Source of the DNA: Phylloscopus collybita
Taxonomy: Eukaryota > Chordata > Aves > Passeriformes > Phylloscopidae
NCBI GenBank assembly: GCA_027886175.1
Contig: JAJNNQ010000075.1
Span: 57,721,001 to 57,785,000 of the forward strand
Length of the DNA stretch: 64,000 bases
Direction of reading: 5' to 3'
Below are positions 35,401 to 49,200 of this stretch, in pieces (position 1 is the first letter of the stretch; every line of letters begins with the position of its first letter). Below the pieces are notes generated by a model. It was not told the origin of the DNA. It made no database searches and saw nothing but the letters and a program-made list of their open reading frames with translations. A program made the position numbers and the translations under genes.

Positions 35401-38400
35401 TCTACAAAGAGAGAGGAGAAGAAAGTGAAGCAATGAAATATTGAAAAGAAGGAAAAAATAACGCCGACAACAAGTAAAAACCATCCGAGTGAATGGGATG
35501 ACAAGAAGTGCAGGGAAATGGACCGAAGCTTGCCACACGAATGCTCATTGAAATCGCAAGATTTCATTCCCTTTCCTGAAAGGAAAGTCTTCCTTTCAGG
35601 AAAGGGAATGAAATCTTGAAATCAGAGAACAAAGTCTCACAAACACTCTGGAAAGAAGATATGACCAATTAAACAAAATTTGAAAAAAACGAAAAAACTT
35701 GGCAAACGGAGTCAAGACAACCACACGTGCCGTAATAAAAAGAATGGCAGGGAAAAAAGGCAAACATGACAAAATTATTGCAAAAGTAAATCCTAAATTC
35801 GCGGCAGAAAGATCTACAAAGAGAGAGGAGAAGAAAGTGAAGCAATGAAATATTGCAAAGAAGGAAAAAAAACTCCGACAACAAGTAAAAACCACCCGAG
35901 TGAATGGGATGACAAGAAGTGCAGGGAAATGGACCGAAGCTTGCCACATGAATGCTCATTGAAATCGCAAGATTTCATTCCCTTTCCTGAAAGGAAAGTC
36001 TTCCTTTCAGGAAAGGGAATGAAATCTTGAAATCAGAGAACAAAGTCTCACAAACACTCTGGAAAGAAGATATGACCAATTAAACAAAATTTGAAAAAAA
36101 CGAAAAAACTTGGCAAACGGAGTCAAGACAACCACACGTGCCGTAATGAAAAGAATGGCGGGGAAAAGAGGCAAACATGACAAAATTATTGCAAAAGTAA
36201 ATCCTAAATTCGCGGCAGAAAGATCTACAAAGAGAGAGGAGAAGAAAGTGAAGCAATGAAATATTGCAAAGAAGGAAAAAAAACTCCGACAACAAGTAAA
36301 AACCATCCGAGTGAATGGGATGACAAGAAGTGCAAGGAAATGGACTGAAGCTTGCCACATGAATGCTCATTGAAATCGCAAGATTTCATTCCCTTTCCTG
36401 AAAGGAAAGTCTTCCTTTCAGGAAAGGGAATGAAATCTTGAAATCAGAGAACAAAGTCTCACAAACACTCTGGAAAGAAGATATGACCAATTAAACAAAA
36501 TTTGAAAAAAACGAAAAAACTTGGCAAACGGAGTCAAGACAACCACACGTGCCGTAATGAAAAGAATGGCGGGGAAAAGAGGCAAACATGACAAAATTAT
36601 TGCAAAAGTAAATCCTAAATTCGCGGCAGAAAGATCTACAAAGAGAGAGGAGAAGAAAGTGAAGCAATGAAATATTGCAAAGAAGGAAAAAAAACTCCGA
36701 CAACAAGTAAAAACCATCCGAGTGAATGGGATGACAAGAAGTGCAGGGAAATGGACCGAAGCTTGCCACATGAATGCTCATTGAAATCGCAAGATTTCAT
36801 TCCCTTTCCGGAAAGTCTTCCTTTCAGGAAAGGGAATGAAATCTTGAAATCAGAGAACAAAGTCTCACAAACACTCTGGAAAGAAGATATGACCAATTAA
36901 ACAAAATTTGAAAAAAACGAAAAAACTTGGCAAACGGAGTCAAGACAACCACACGTGCCGTAATAAAAAGAATGGCGGGGAAAAAAGGCAAACATGACAA
37001 AATTATTGCAAAAGTGAATCCTAAATTCGAGGCAGAAAGATCTACAAAGAGAGAGGAGAGGAAAGTGAAGCAATGAAATATTGCAAAGAAGGAAAAAAAA
37101 AACTCCGACAACAAGTAAAAACCATCCGAGTGAATGGGATGACAAGAAGTGCAGGGAAATGGACCGAAGCTTGCCACACGAATGCTCATTGAAATCGCAA
37201 GATTTCATTCCCTTTCCTGAAAGGAAAGTCTTCCTTTCAGGAAAGGGAATGAAATCTTGAAATCAGAGAACAAAGTCTCACAAACACTCTGGAAAGAAGA
37301 TATGACCAATTAAACAAAATTTGAAAAAAACGAAAAAACTTGGCAAACGGAGTCAAGACAACCACACGTGCCGTAATGAAAAGAATGGCGGGGAAAAGAG
37401 GCAAACATGACAAAATTATTGCAAAAGTAAATCCTAAGTTCGCGGCAGAAAGATCTACAAAGAGAGAGGAGAAGAAATTGAAGCAATGAAATATTGCAAA
37501 GAAGGAAAAAAAAACTCCGACAACAAGTAAAAACCATCCGAGTGAATGGGATGACAAGAAGTGCAGGGAAATGGACAGAAGCTTGCCACATGAATGCTCA
37601 TTGAAATCGCAACATTTCATTCCCTTTCCTGAAAGGAAAGTCTTCCTTTCAGGAAAGGGAATGAAATCTTGAAATCAGAGAACAAAGTCTCACAAACACT
37701 CTGGAAAGAAGATATGACCAATTAAACAAAATTTGAAAAAAACGAAAAAACTTGGCAAACGGAGTCAAGACAACCACACGTGCCGTAATGAAAAGAATGG
37801 CGGGGAAAAGAGGCAAACATGACAAAATTATTGCAAAAGTAAATCCTAAATTCACGGCAGAAAGATCTACAAAGAGAGAGGAGAAGAAAGTGAAGCAATG
37901 AAATATTGCAAAGAAGGAAAAAAAAAACTCCGACAACAAGTAAAAACCATCCGAGTGAATGGGATGACAAGAAGTGCAGGGAAATGGACCGAAGCTTGCC
38001 ACATGAATGCTCATTGAAATCGCAAGATTTCATTCCCTTTCCTGAAAGGAAAGTCTTCCTTTCAGGAAAGGGAATGAAATCTTGAAATCAGAGAACAAAG
38101 TCTCAGAAACACTCTGGAAAGAAGATATGACCAATTAAACAAAATTTGAAAAAAACGAAAAAACTTGGCAAACGGAGTCAAAATAACCAAAAGTACTCAG
38201 GATCAAAAGAATGGCGGGCAAAAGAGGAACACATGACAAAATGATTGCAAAAGTAAATCCTAAATTCGCGGCAGAAAGATCTACAAAGAGAGAGGAGAAG
38301 AAAGTGAAGCAATGAAATATTGCAAAGAAGGAAAAAAAAAACTCCGACAACAAGTAAAAACCATCCGAGTGAATGGGATGACAAGAAGTGCAGGGAAATG

Positions 38401-39170
38401 GACCGAAGCTTGCTACATGAATGCTCATTGAAATCGCAAGATTTCATTCCCTTTCCTGAAAGGAAAGTCTTCCTTTCAGGAAAGGGAATGAAATCTTGAA
38501 ATCAGAGAACAAAGTCTCACAAACACTCTGGAAAGAAGATATGACCAATTAAACAAAATTTGAAAAAAACGAAAAAACTTGGCAAACGGAGTCAAGACAA
38601 CCACACGTGCCGTAATGAAAAGAATGGCGGGGAAAAGAGGCAAACATGACAAAATTATTGCAAAAGTAAATCCTAAATTCGCGGCAGAAAGATCTACAAA
38701 GAGAGAGGAGAAGAAAGTGAAGCAATGAAATATTGCAAAGAAGGAAAAAAAACTCCGACAACAAGTAAAAACCATCCTAGTGAATGGGATGACAAGAAGT
38801 GCAGGGAAATGGACCGAAGCTTGCCACATGAATGCTCATTGAAATCGCAAGATTTCATTCCCTTTCCTGAAAGGAAAGTCTTCCTTTCAGGAAAGGGAAT
38901 GAAATCTTGAAATCAGAGAACAAAGTCTCACAAACACTCTGGAAAGAAGATATGACCAATTAAACAAAATTTGAAAAAAACGAAAAAACTTGGCAAACGG
39001 AGTCAAGACAACCACACGTGCCGTAATAAAAAGAATGGCGGGGAAAAGAGGCAAACATGACAAAATTATTGCAAAAGTGAATCCTAAATTCGAGGCAGAA
39101 AGATCTACAAAGAGAGAGGAGAGGAAAGTGAAGCAATGAAATATTGCAAAGAAGGAAAAAAAAAACTCCA
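32439..39170 (+). repeat. Patchwork satellite stretch, partly a 24-unit-distant copy of 23.2-27.0 kb
   Basis: About 33,121-36,848 matches 23,233-26,960 at offset 9,888 with scattered substitutions. After 36,850 a new type I class begins, marked by AAAAGTGAATCC, GAGAGGAAAGTG and CACACGAATG (for example 37,014-37,066). A mutated left arm (CAACATTTC) starts at 37,610. The second 5-bp-deleted palindrome is at 36,790. Confidence 0.75.
37610..37671. repeat. Palindrome with a mismatch in the outer left arm
   Basis: The left arm begins CAACATTTC instead of CAAGATTTC (G to C at 37613). The right arm keeps GAAATCTTG, so one outer pair is lost. The change has not been matched on the other side. Confidence 0.85.
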
Positions 39171-39260
39171 ACAACAAGTAAAAACCATCCGAGTGAATGG
39201 GATGACAAGAAGTGCAGGGAAATGGACCGAAGCTTGCCACACGAATGCTCATTGAAATCG

Positions 39261-39321
39261 CAAGATTTCATTCCCTTTCCTGAAAGGAAGTCTTCCTTTC
39301 AGGAAAGGGAATGAAATCTTG
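39261..39321. repeat. Palindrome with 3-nt loop
   Basis: One A is lost at the loop: GGAAGTCTTCC instead of GGAAAGTCTTCC. This gives 29-bp arms around GTC, 61 bp in all. It is seen only here and at 41730-41790, which lie 2,469 bp apart in the 6-unit repeat. Confidence 0.9.
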
Positions 39322-41729
39322 AAATCAGAGAACAAAGTCTCACAAACACTCTGGAAAGAAGATATGACCAATTAAACAAAATTTGAAAAAAACGAAAAAA
39401 CTTGGCAAACGGAGTCAAGACAACCACACGTGCCGTAATGAAAAGAATGGCGGGGAAAAGAGGCAAACATGACAAAATTATTGCAAAAGTAAATCCTAAA
39501 TTCGCGGCAGAAAGATCTACAAAGAGAGAGGAGAAGAAAGTGAAGCAATGAAATATTGCAAAGAAGGAAAAAAAACTCCGACAACAAGTAAAAACCATCC
39601 TAGTGAATGGGATGACAAGAAGTGCAGGGAAATGGACCGAAGCTTGCCACATGAATGCTCATTGAAATCGCAAGATTTCATTCCCTTTCCGGAAAGTCTT
39701 CCTTTCAGGAAAGGGAATGAAATCTTGAAATCAGAGAACAAAGTCTCACAAACACTCTGGAAAGAAGATATGACCAATTAAACAAAATTTGAAAAAAACG
39801 AAAAAACTTGGCAAACGGAGTCAAGACAACCACACGTGCCGTAATAAAAAGAATGGCGGGGAAAAGAGGCAAACATGACAAAATTATTGCAAAAGTGAAT
39901 CCTAAATTCGAGGCAGAAAGATCTACAAAGAGAGAGGAGAGGAAAGTGAAGCAATGAAATATTGCAAAGAAGGAAAAAAAAAACTCCGACAACAAGTAAA
40001 AACCATCCGAGTGAATGGGATGACAAGAAGTGCAGGGAAATGGACCGAAGCTTGCCACACGAATGCTCATTGAAATCGCAAGATTTCATTCCCTTTCCTG
40101 AAAGGAAAGTCTTCCTTTCAGGAAAGGGAATGAAATCTTGAAATCAGAGAACAAAGTCTCACAAACACTCTGGAAAGAAGATATGACCAATTAAACAAAA
40201 TTTGAAAAAAACGAAAAAACTTGGCAAACGGAGTCAAGACAACCACACGTGCCGTAATGAAAAGAATGGCGGGGAAAAGAGGCAAACATGACAAAATTAT
40301 TGCAAAAGTAAATCCTAAATTCGCGGCAGAAAGATCTACAAAGAGAGAGGAGAAGAAATTGAAGCAATGAAATATTGCAAAGAAGGAAAAAAAAACTCCG
40401 ACAACAAGTAAAAACCATCCGAGTGAATGGGATGACAAGAAGTGCAGGGAAATGGACCGAAGCTTGCCACACGAATGCTCATTGAAATCGCAAGATTTCA
40501 TTCCCTTTCCTGAAAGGAAAGTCTTCCTTTCAGGAAAGGGAATGAAATCTTGAAATCAGAGAACAAAGTCTCACAAACACTCTGGAAAGAAGATATGACC
40601 AATTAAACAAAATTTGAAAAAAACGAAAAAACTTGGCAAACGGAGTCAAGACAACCACACGTGCCGTAATGAAAAGAATGGCGGGGAAAAGAGGCAAACA
40701 TGACAAAATTATTGCAAAAGTAAATCCTAAATTCGCGGCAGAAAGATCTACAAAGAGAGAGGAGAAGAAATTGAAGCAATGAAATATTGCAAAGAAGGAA
40801 AAAAAAACTCCGACAACAAGTAAAAACCATCCGAGTGAATGGGATGACAAGAAGTGCAGGGAAATGGACAGAAGCTTGCCACATGAATGCTCATTGAAAT
40901 CGCAAGATTTCATTCCCTTTCCTGAAAGGAAAGTCTTCCTTTCAGGAAAGGGAATGAAATCTTGAAATCAGAGAACAAAGTCTCACAAACACTCTGGAAA
41001 GAAGATATGACCAATTAAACAAAATTTGAAAAAAACGAAAAAACTTGGCAAACGGAGTCAAGACAACCACACGTGCCGTAATGAAAAGAATGGCCGGGAA
41101 AAGAGGCAAACATGACAAAATTATTGCAAAAGTAAATCCTAAATTCACGGCAGAAAGATCTACAAAGAGAGAGGAGAAGAAAGTGAAGCAATGAAATATT
41201 GCAAAGAAGGAAAAAAAAAACTCCGACAACAAGTAAAAACCATCCGAGTGAATGGGATGACAAGAAGTGCAGGGAAATGGACCGAAGCTTGCCACATGAA
41301 TGCTCATTGAAATCGCAAGATTTCATTCCCTTTCCTGAAAGGAAAGTCTTCCTTTCAGGAAAGGGAATGAAATCTTGAAATCAGAGAACAAATTCTCACA
41401 AACACTCTGGAAAGAAGATATGACCAATTAAACAAAATTTGAAAAAAACGAAAAAACTTGGCAAACGGAGTCAAAATAACCAAAAGTACTCAGGATCAAA
41501 AGAATGGCGGGCAAAAGAGGAACACATGACAAAATGATTGCAAAAGTAAATCCTAAATTCGCGGCAGAAAGATCTACAAAGAGAGAGGAGAGGAAAGTGA
41601 AGCAATGAAATATTGCAAAGAAGGAAAAAAAAAACTCCTACAACAAGTAAAAACCATCCGAGTGAATGGGATGACAAGAAGTGCAGGGAAATGGACCGAA
41701 GCTTGCCACACGAATGCTCATTGAAATCG

Positions 41730-41790
41730 CAAGATTTCATTCCCTTTCCTGAAAGGAAGTCTTCCTTTCAGGAAAGGGAATGAAATCTTG
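41730..41790. repeat. Palindrome with 3-nt loop, second copy
   Basis: This is the same one-base loop deletion as at 39261-39321, one 2,469-bp higher-order period away. The next period (near 44,200) has the normal 4-nt loop, so the homologous block ends between. Confidence 0.9.
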
Positions 41791-44105
41791 AAATCAGAGA
41801 ACAAAGTCTCACAAACACTCTGGAAAGAAGATATGACCAATTAAACAAAATTTGAAAAAAACGAAAAAACTTGGCAAACGGAGTCAAGACAACCACACGT
41901 GCCGTAATGAAAAGAATGGCGGGGAAAAGAGGCAAACATGACAAAATTATTGCAAAAGTAAATCCTAAATTCGCGGCAGAAAGATCTACAAAGAGAGAGG
42001 AGAAGAAAGTGAAGCAATGAAATATTGCAAAGAAGGAAAAAAAACTCCGACAACAAGTAAAAACCATCCGAGTGAATGGGATGACAAGAAGTGCAGGGAA
42101 ATGGACCGAAGCTTGCCACATGAATGCTCATTGAAATCGCAAGATTTCATTCCCTTTCCGGAAAGTCTTCCTTTCAGGAAAGGGAATGAAATCTTGAAAT
42201 CAGAGAACAAAGTCTCACAAACACTCTGGAAAGAAGATATGACCAATTAAACAAAATTTGAAAAAAACGAAAAAACTTGGCAAACGGAGTCAAGACAACC
42301 ACACGTGCCGTAATAAAAAGAATGGCGGGGAAAAGAGGCAAACATGACAAAATTATTGCAAAAGTGAATCCTAAATTCGAGGCAGAAAGATCTACAAAGA
42401 GAGAGGAGAGGAAAGTGAAGCAATGAAATATTGCAAAGAAGGAAAAAAAAAACTCCGACAACAAGTAAAAACCATCCGAGTGAATGGGATGACAAGAAGT
42501 GCAGGGAAATGGACCGAAGCTTGCCACACGAATGCTCATTGAAATCGCAAGATTTCATTCCCTTTCCTGAAAGGAAAGTCTTCCTTTCAGGAAAGGGAAT
42601 GAAATCTTGAAATCAGAGAACAAAGTCTCACAAACACTCTGGAAAGAAGATATGACCAATTAAACAAAATTTGAAAAAAACGAAAAAACTTGGCAAACGG
42701 AGTCAAGACAACCACACGTGCCGTAATGAAAAGAATGGCGGGGAAAAGAGGCAAACATGACAAAATTATTGCAAAAGTAAATCCTAAATTCGCGGCAGAA
42801 AGATCTACAAAGAGAGAGGAGAAGAAATTGAAGCAATGAAATATTGCAAAGAAGGAAAAAAAAACTCCGACAACAAGTAAAAACCATCCGAGTGAATGGG
42901 ATGACAAGAAGTGCAGGGAAATGGACCGAAGCTTGCCACACGAATGCTCATTGAAATCGCAAGATTTCATTCCCTTTCCTGAAAGGAAAGTCTTCCTTTC
43001 AGGAAAGGGAATGAAATCTTGAAATCAGAGAACAAAGTCTCACAAACACTCTGGAAAGAAGATATGACCAATTAAACAAAATTTGAAAAAAACGAAAAAA
43101 CTTGGCAAACGGAGTCAAGACAACCACACGTGCCGTAATGAAAAGAATGGCGGGGAAAAGAGGCAAACATGACAAAATTATTGCAAAAGTAAATCCTAAA
43201 TTCGCGGCAGAAAGATCTACAAAGAGAGAGGAGAAGAAATTGAAGCAATGAAATATTGCAAAGAAGGAAAAAAAAACTCCGACAACAAGTAAAAACCATC
43301 CGAGTGAATGGGATGACAAGAAGTGCAGGGAAATGGACAGAAGCTTGCCACATGAATGCTCATTGAAATCGCAAGATTTCATTCCCTTTCCTGAAAGGAA
43401 AGTCTTCCTTTCAGGAAAGGGAATGAAATCTTGAAATCAGAGAACAAAGTCTCACAAACACTCTGGAAAGAAGATATGACCAATTAAACAAAATTTGAAA
43501 AAAACGAAAAAACTTGGCAAACGGAGTCAAGACAACCACACGTGCCGTAATGAAAAGAATGGCCGGGAAAAGAGGCAAACATGACAAAATTATTGCAAAA
43601 GTAAATCCTAAATTCACGGCAGAAAGATCTACAAAGAGAGAGGAGAAGAAAGTGAAGCAATGAAATATTGCAAAGAAGGAAAAAAAAAACTCCGACAACA
43701 AGTAAAAACCATCCGAGTGAATGGGATGACAAGAAGTGCAGGGAAATGGACCGAAGCTTGCCACATGAATGCTCATTGAAATCGCAAGATTTCATTCCCT
43801 TTCCTGAAAGGAAAGTCTTCCTTTCAGGAAAGGGAATGAAATCTTGAAATCAGAGAACAAATTCTCACAAACACTCTGGAAAGAAGATATGACCAATTAA
43901 ACAAAATTTGAAAAAAACGAAAAAACTTGGCAAACGGAGTCAAAATAACCAAAAGTACTCAGGATCAAAAGAATGGCGGGCAAAAGAGGAACACATGACA
44001 AAATGATTGCAAAAGTAAATCCTAAATTCGCGGCAGAAAGATCTACAAAGAGAGAGGAGAGGAAAGTGAAGCAATGAAATATTGCAAAGAAGGAAAAAAA
44101 AAACT

Positions 44106-46289
44106 CCGACAACAAGTAAAAACCATCCGAGTGAATGGGATGACAAGAAGTGCAGGGAAATGGACCGAAGCTTGCCACACGAATGCTCATTGAAATCGCA
44201 AGATTTCATTCCCTTTCCTGAAAGGAAAGTCTTCCTTTCAGGAAAGGGAATGAAATCTTGAAATCAGAGAACAAAGTCTCACAAACACTCTGGAAAGAAG
44301 ATATGACCAATTAAACAAAATTTGAAAAAAACGAAAAAACTTGGCAAACGGAGTCAAGACAACCACACGTGCCGTAATGAAAAGAATGGCGGGGAAAAGA
44401 GGCAAACATGACAAAATTATTGCAAAAGTAAATCCTAAATTCGCGGCAGAAAGATCTACAAAGAGAGAGGAGAAGAAAGTGAAGCAATGAAATATTGCAA
44501 AGAAGGAAAAAAAAACTCCGACAACAAGTAAAAACCATCCGAGTGAATGGGATGACAAGAAGTGCAGGGAAATGGACCGAAGCTTGCCACATGAATGCTC
44601 ATTGAAATCGCAAGATTTCATTCCCTTTCCGGAAAGTCTTCCTTTCAGGAAAGGGAATGAAATCTTGAAATCAGAGAACAAAGTCTCACAAATACTCTGG
44701 AAAGAAGATATGACCAATTAAACAAAATTTGAAAAAAACGAAAAAACTTGGCAAACGGAGTCAAAATAACCAAAAGTACTCAGGATCAAAAGAATGGCGG
44801 GCAAAATAGGAACACATGACAAAATGATTGCAAAAGTAAATCCTAAATTCGAGGCAGAAAGATCTACAAAGAGAGAGGAGAAGAAAGTGAAACAATGAAA
44901 TATTGCAAAGAAGGAAAAAAAACTCCGACAACAAGTAAAAACCATCCGAGTGAATGGGATGACAAGAAGTGCAGGGAAATGGACCGAAGCTTGCCACATG
45001 AATGCTCATTGAAATCGCAAGATTTCATTCCCTTTCCTGAAAGGAAAGTCTTCCTTTCAGGAAAGGGAATGAAATCTTGAAATCAGAGAACAAAGTCTCA
45101 CAAACACTCTGGAAAGAAGATATGACCAATTAAACAAAATTTGAAAAAAACGAAAAAACTTGGCAAACGGAGTCAAAATAACCAAAAGTACTCAGGATCA
45201 AAAGAATGGCGGGCAAAAGAGGAACACATGACAAAATGATTGCAAAAGTAAATCCTAAATTCGCGGCAGAAAGATCTACAAAGAGAGAGGAGAGGAAAGT
45301 GAAGCAATGAAATATTGCAAAGAAGGAAAAAAAAAACTCCGACAACAAGTAAAAACCATCCGAGTGAATGGGATGACAAGAAGTGCAGGGAAATGGACCG
45401 AAGCTTGCCACACGAATGCTCATTGAAATCGCAAGATTTCATTCCCTTTCCTGAAAGGAAAGTCTTCCTTTCAGGAAAGGGAATGAAATCTTGAAATCAG
45501 AGAACAAAGTCTCACAAACACTCTGGAAAGAAGATATGACCAATTAAACAAAATTTGAAAAAAACGAAAAAACTTGGCAAACGGAGTCAAGACAACCACA
45601 CGTGCCGTAATGAAAAGAATGGCGGGGAAAAGAGGCAAACATGACAAAATTATTGCAAAAGTAAATCCTAAATTCGCGGCAGAAAGATCTACAAAGAGAG
45701 AGGAGAAGAAAGTGAAGCAATGAAATATTGCAAAGAAGGAAAAAAAACTCCGACAACAAGTAAAAACCATCCGAGTGAATGGGATGACAAGAAGTGCAGG
45801 GAAATGGACCGAAGCTTGCCACATGAATGCTCATTGAAATCGCAAGATTTCATTCCCTTTCCGGAAAGTCTTCCTTTCAGGAAAGGGAATGAAATCTTGA
45901 AATCAGAGAACAAAGTCTCAGAAACACTCTGGAAAGAAGATATGACCAATTAAACAAAATTTGAAAAAAACGAAAAATCTTGGCAAACGGAGTCAAAATA
46001 ACCAAAAGTACTCAGGATCAAAAGAATGGCGGGGAAAAGAGGCAAACATGACAAAATGATTGCAAAAGTAAATCCTAAATTCGAGGCAGAAAGATCTACA
46101 AAGAGAGAGGAGAAGAAAGTGAAACAATGAAATATTGCAAAGAAGGAAAAAAAAACTCCGACAACAAGTAAAAACCATCCGAGTGAATGGGATGACAAGA
46201 AGTGCAGGGAAATGGACCGAAGCTTGCCACATGAATGCTCATTGAAATCGCAAGATTTCATTCCCTTTCCTGAAAGGAAAGTCTTCCTT
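44106..46289 (+). repeat. Transition stretch with alternating type II and deleted-palindrome units
   Basis: Type II units at 44775, 45187 and 46007 alternate with type I units that end in the 5-bp-deleted palindrome (44,611 and 45,843). The unit at 46007 is a hybrid with a type I tail. AAAGTGAAACAATG in place of AAGCAATG occurs near 44,888 and 46,121. No gene is present. Confidence 0.75.
45999..46052. other. Hybrid units: type II block followed by type I tail (three copies)
   Basis: AGTACT at 46007 is followed by GGGGAAAAGAGGCAAACATG, the type I tail, instead of GAGGAACACATG. The same reciprocal hybrid occurs at 46831 and 49302. The latter two share GGTGGGG and are 2,471 bp apart, so they are one event copied by the higher-order repeat. 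With the unit at 21,706 this gives both products expected of exchange between the two classes. Confidence 0.83.
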
Positions 46290-49200
46290 TCAGGAAAGGG
46301 AATGAAATCTTGAAATCAGAGAACAAAGTCTCACAAACACTCTGGAAAGAAGATATGACCAATTAAACAAAATTTGAAAAAAACGAAAAAACTTGGCAAA
46401 CGGAGTCAAGACAACCACACGTGCCGTAATGAAAAGAATGGCGGGGAAAAGAGGCAAACATGACAAAATGATTGCAAAAGTAAATCCTAAATTCGAGGCA
46501 GAAAGATCTACAAAGAGAGAGGAGAAGAAAGTGAAGCAATGAAATATTGCAAAGAAGGAAAAAAAACTCCGACAACAAGTAAAAACCATCCGAGTGAATG
46601 GGATGACAAGAAGTGCAGGGAAATGGACCGAAGCTTGCCACATGAATGCTCATTGAAATCGCAAGATTTCATTCCCTTTCCTGAAAGGAAAGTCTTCCTT
46701 TCAGGAAAGGGAATGAAATCTTGAAATCAGAGAACAAAGTCTCACAAACACTCTGGAAAGAAGATATGACCAATTAAACAAAATTTGAAAAAAACGAAAA
46801 ATCTTGGCAAACGGAGTCAAAATAACCAAAAGTACTCAGGATCAAAAGAATGGTGGGGAAAAGAGGCAAACATGACAAAATTATTGCAAAAGTAAATCCT
46901 AAATTCGAGGCAGAAAGATCTACAAAGAGAGAGGAGAAGAAAGTGAAGCAATGAAGTATTGCAAAGAAGGAAAAAAAACTCCGACAACAAGTAAAAACCA
47001 TCCGAGTGAATGGGATGACAAGAAGTGCAGGGAAATGGACCGAAGCTTGCCACACGAATGCTCATTGAAATCGCAAGATTTCATTCCCTTTCCTGAAAGG
47101 AAAGTCTTCCTTTCAGGAAAGGGAATGAAATCTTGAAATCAGAGAACAAAGTCTCAGAAACACTCTGGAAAGAAGATATGACCAATTAAACAAAATTTGA
47201 AAAAAACGAAAAAACTTGGCAAACGGAGTCAAGACAACCACACGTGCCGTAATGAAAAGAATGGCGGGGAAAAGAGGCAAACATGACAAAATTATTGCAA
47301 AAGTAAATCCTAAATTCGCGGCAGAAAGATCTACAAAGAGAGAGGAGAAGAAAGTGAAGCAATGAAATATTGAAAAGAAGGAAAAAAAAACTCCGACAAC
47401 AAGTAAAAACCATCCGAGTGAATGGGATGACAAGAAGTGCAGGGAAATGGACCGAAGCTTGCCACATGAATGCTCATTGAAATCGCAAGATTTCATTCCC
47501 TTTCCTGAAAGGAAAGTCTTCCTTTCAGGAAAGGGAATGAAATCTTGAAATCAGAGAACAAAGTCTCACAAACACTCTGGAAAGAAGATATGACCAATTA
47601 AACAAAATTTGAAAAAAACGAAAAAACTTGGCAAACGGAGTCAAAATAACCAAAAGTACTCAGGATCAAAAGAATGGCTGGGAAAAGAGGAACACATGAC
47701 AAAATTATTGCAAAAGTAAATCCTAAATTCGCGGCAGAAAGATCTACAAAGAGAGAGGAGAAGAAAGTGAAGCAATGAAATATTGAAAAGAAGGAAAAAA
47801 AACTCCGACAACAAGTAAAAACCATCCGAGTGAATGGGATGACAAGAAGTGCAGGGAAATGGACCGAAGCTTGCCACATGAATGCTCATTGAAATCGCAA
47901 GATTTCATTCCCTTTCCTGAAAGGAAAGTCTTCCTTTCAGGAAAGGGAATGAAATCTTGAAATCAGAGAACAAAGTCTCACAAACACTCTGGAAAGAAGA
48001 TATGACCAATTAAACAAAATTTGAAAAAAACGAAAAAACTTGGCAAACGGAGTCAAGACAACCACACGTGCAGTAATGAAAAGAATGGCAGGGAAAAGAG
48101 GCAAACATGACAAAATTATTGCAAAAGTAAATCCTAAATTCGCGGCAGAAAGATCTACAAAGAGAGAGGAGAAGAAAGTGAAGCAATAAAATATTGCAAA
48201 GAAGGAAAAAAAAACTCCGACAACAAGTAAAAACCATCCGAGTGAATGGGATGACAAGAAGTGCAGGGAAATGGACCGAAGCTTGCCACATGAATGCTCA
48301 TTGAAATCGCAAGATTTCATTCCCTTTCCTGAAAGGAAAGTCTTCCTTTCAGGAAAGGGAATGAAATCTTGAAATCAGAGAACAAAGTCTCACAAACACT
48401 CTGGAAAGAAGATATGACCAATTAAACAAAATTTGAAAAAAACGAAAAAACTTGGCAAACGGAGTCAAAATAAACAAAAGTACTCAGGATCAAAAGAATG
48501 GCGGGCAAAAGAGGAACACATGACAAAATTATTGCAAAAGTAAATCCTAAATTCGCGGCAGAAAGATCTACAAAGAGAGAGGAGAAGAAAGTGAAGCAAT
48601 GAAATATTGCAAAGAAGGAAAAAAAACTCCGACAACAAGTAAAAACCACCCGAGTGAATGGGATGACAAGAAGTGCAGGGAAATGGACCGAAGCTTGCCA
48701 CATGAATGCTCATTGAAATCGCAAGATTTCATTCCCTTTCCTGAAAGGAAAGTCTTCCTTTCAGGAAAGGGAATGAAATCTTGAAATCAGAGAACAAAGT
48801 CTCACAAACACTCTGGAAAGAAGATATGACCAATTAAACAAAATTTGAAAAAAACGAAAAAACTTGGCAAACGGAGTCAAGACAACCACACGTGCCGTAA
48901 TGAAAAGAATTGCGGGGAAAAGAGGCAAACATGACAAAATGATTGCAAAAGTAAATCCTAAATTCGAGGCAGAAAGATCTACAAAGAGAGAGGAGAAGAA
49001 AGTGAAGCAATGAAATATTGCAAAGAAGGAAAAAAAACTCCGACAACAAGTAAAAACCATCCGAGTGAATGGGATGACAAGAAGTGCAGGGAAATGGACA
49101 GAAGCTTGCCACATGAATGCTCATTGAAATCGCAAGATTTCATTCCCTTTCCTGAAAGGAAAGTCTTCCTTTCAGGAAAGGGAATGAAATCTTGAAATCA

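Larger units (their letters stand above)
39171..44105 (+). repeat. Higher-order repeat, 6-unit period of 2,469 bp
   Basis: About 39,171-41,636 matches 41,640-44,105. The shared markers are the 3-nt palindrome loop (39,261 and 41,730), the 5-bp-deleted palindrome (39,671 and 42,140), AATTCACGGCAG (near 41,145 and 43,612) and ACAAATTCTCAC (near 41,388 and 43,857). One difference seen is CATCCTAG near 39,597 against CATCCGAG near 42,066. The third block continues with normal CTCCGAC and a normal loop near 44,106-44,230, which marks the end of homology. Confidence 0.83.

Noticed and set aside
44238..44717. Long minus-strand reading frame of 159 codons, the longest in the window, and about 200 similar frames of 79-131 codons
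   Set aside because: They recur once or more per satellite unit, shift frame with each change in A-run length or palindrome deletion, overlap in two frames at once, and translate to F/S/L/C-rich strings as expected from a T-rich strand. The 159-codon case exists only because the 5-bp deletion joins frames of adjacent units.
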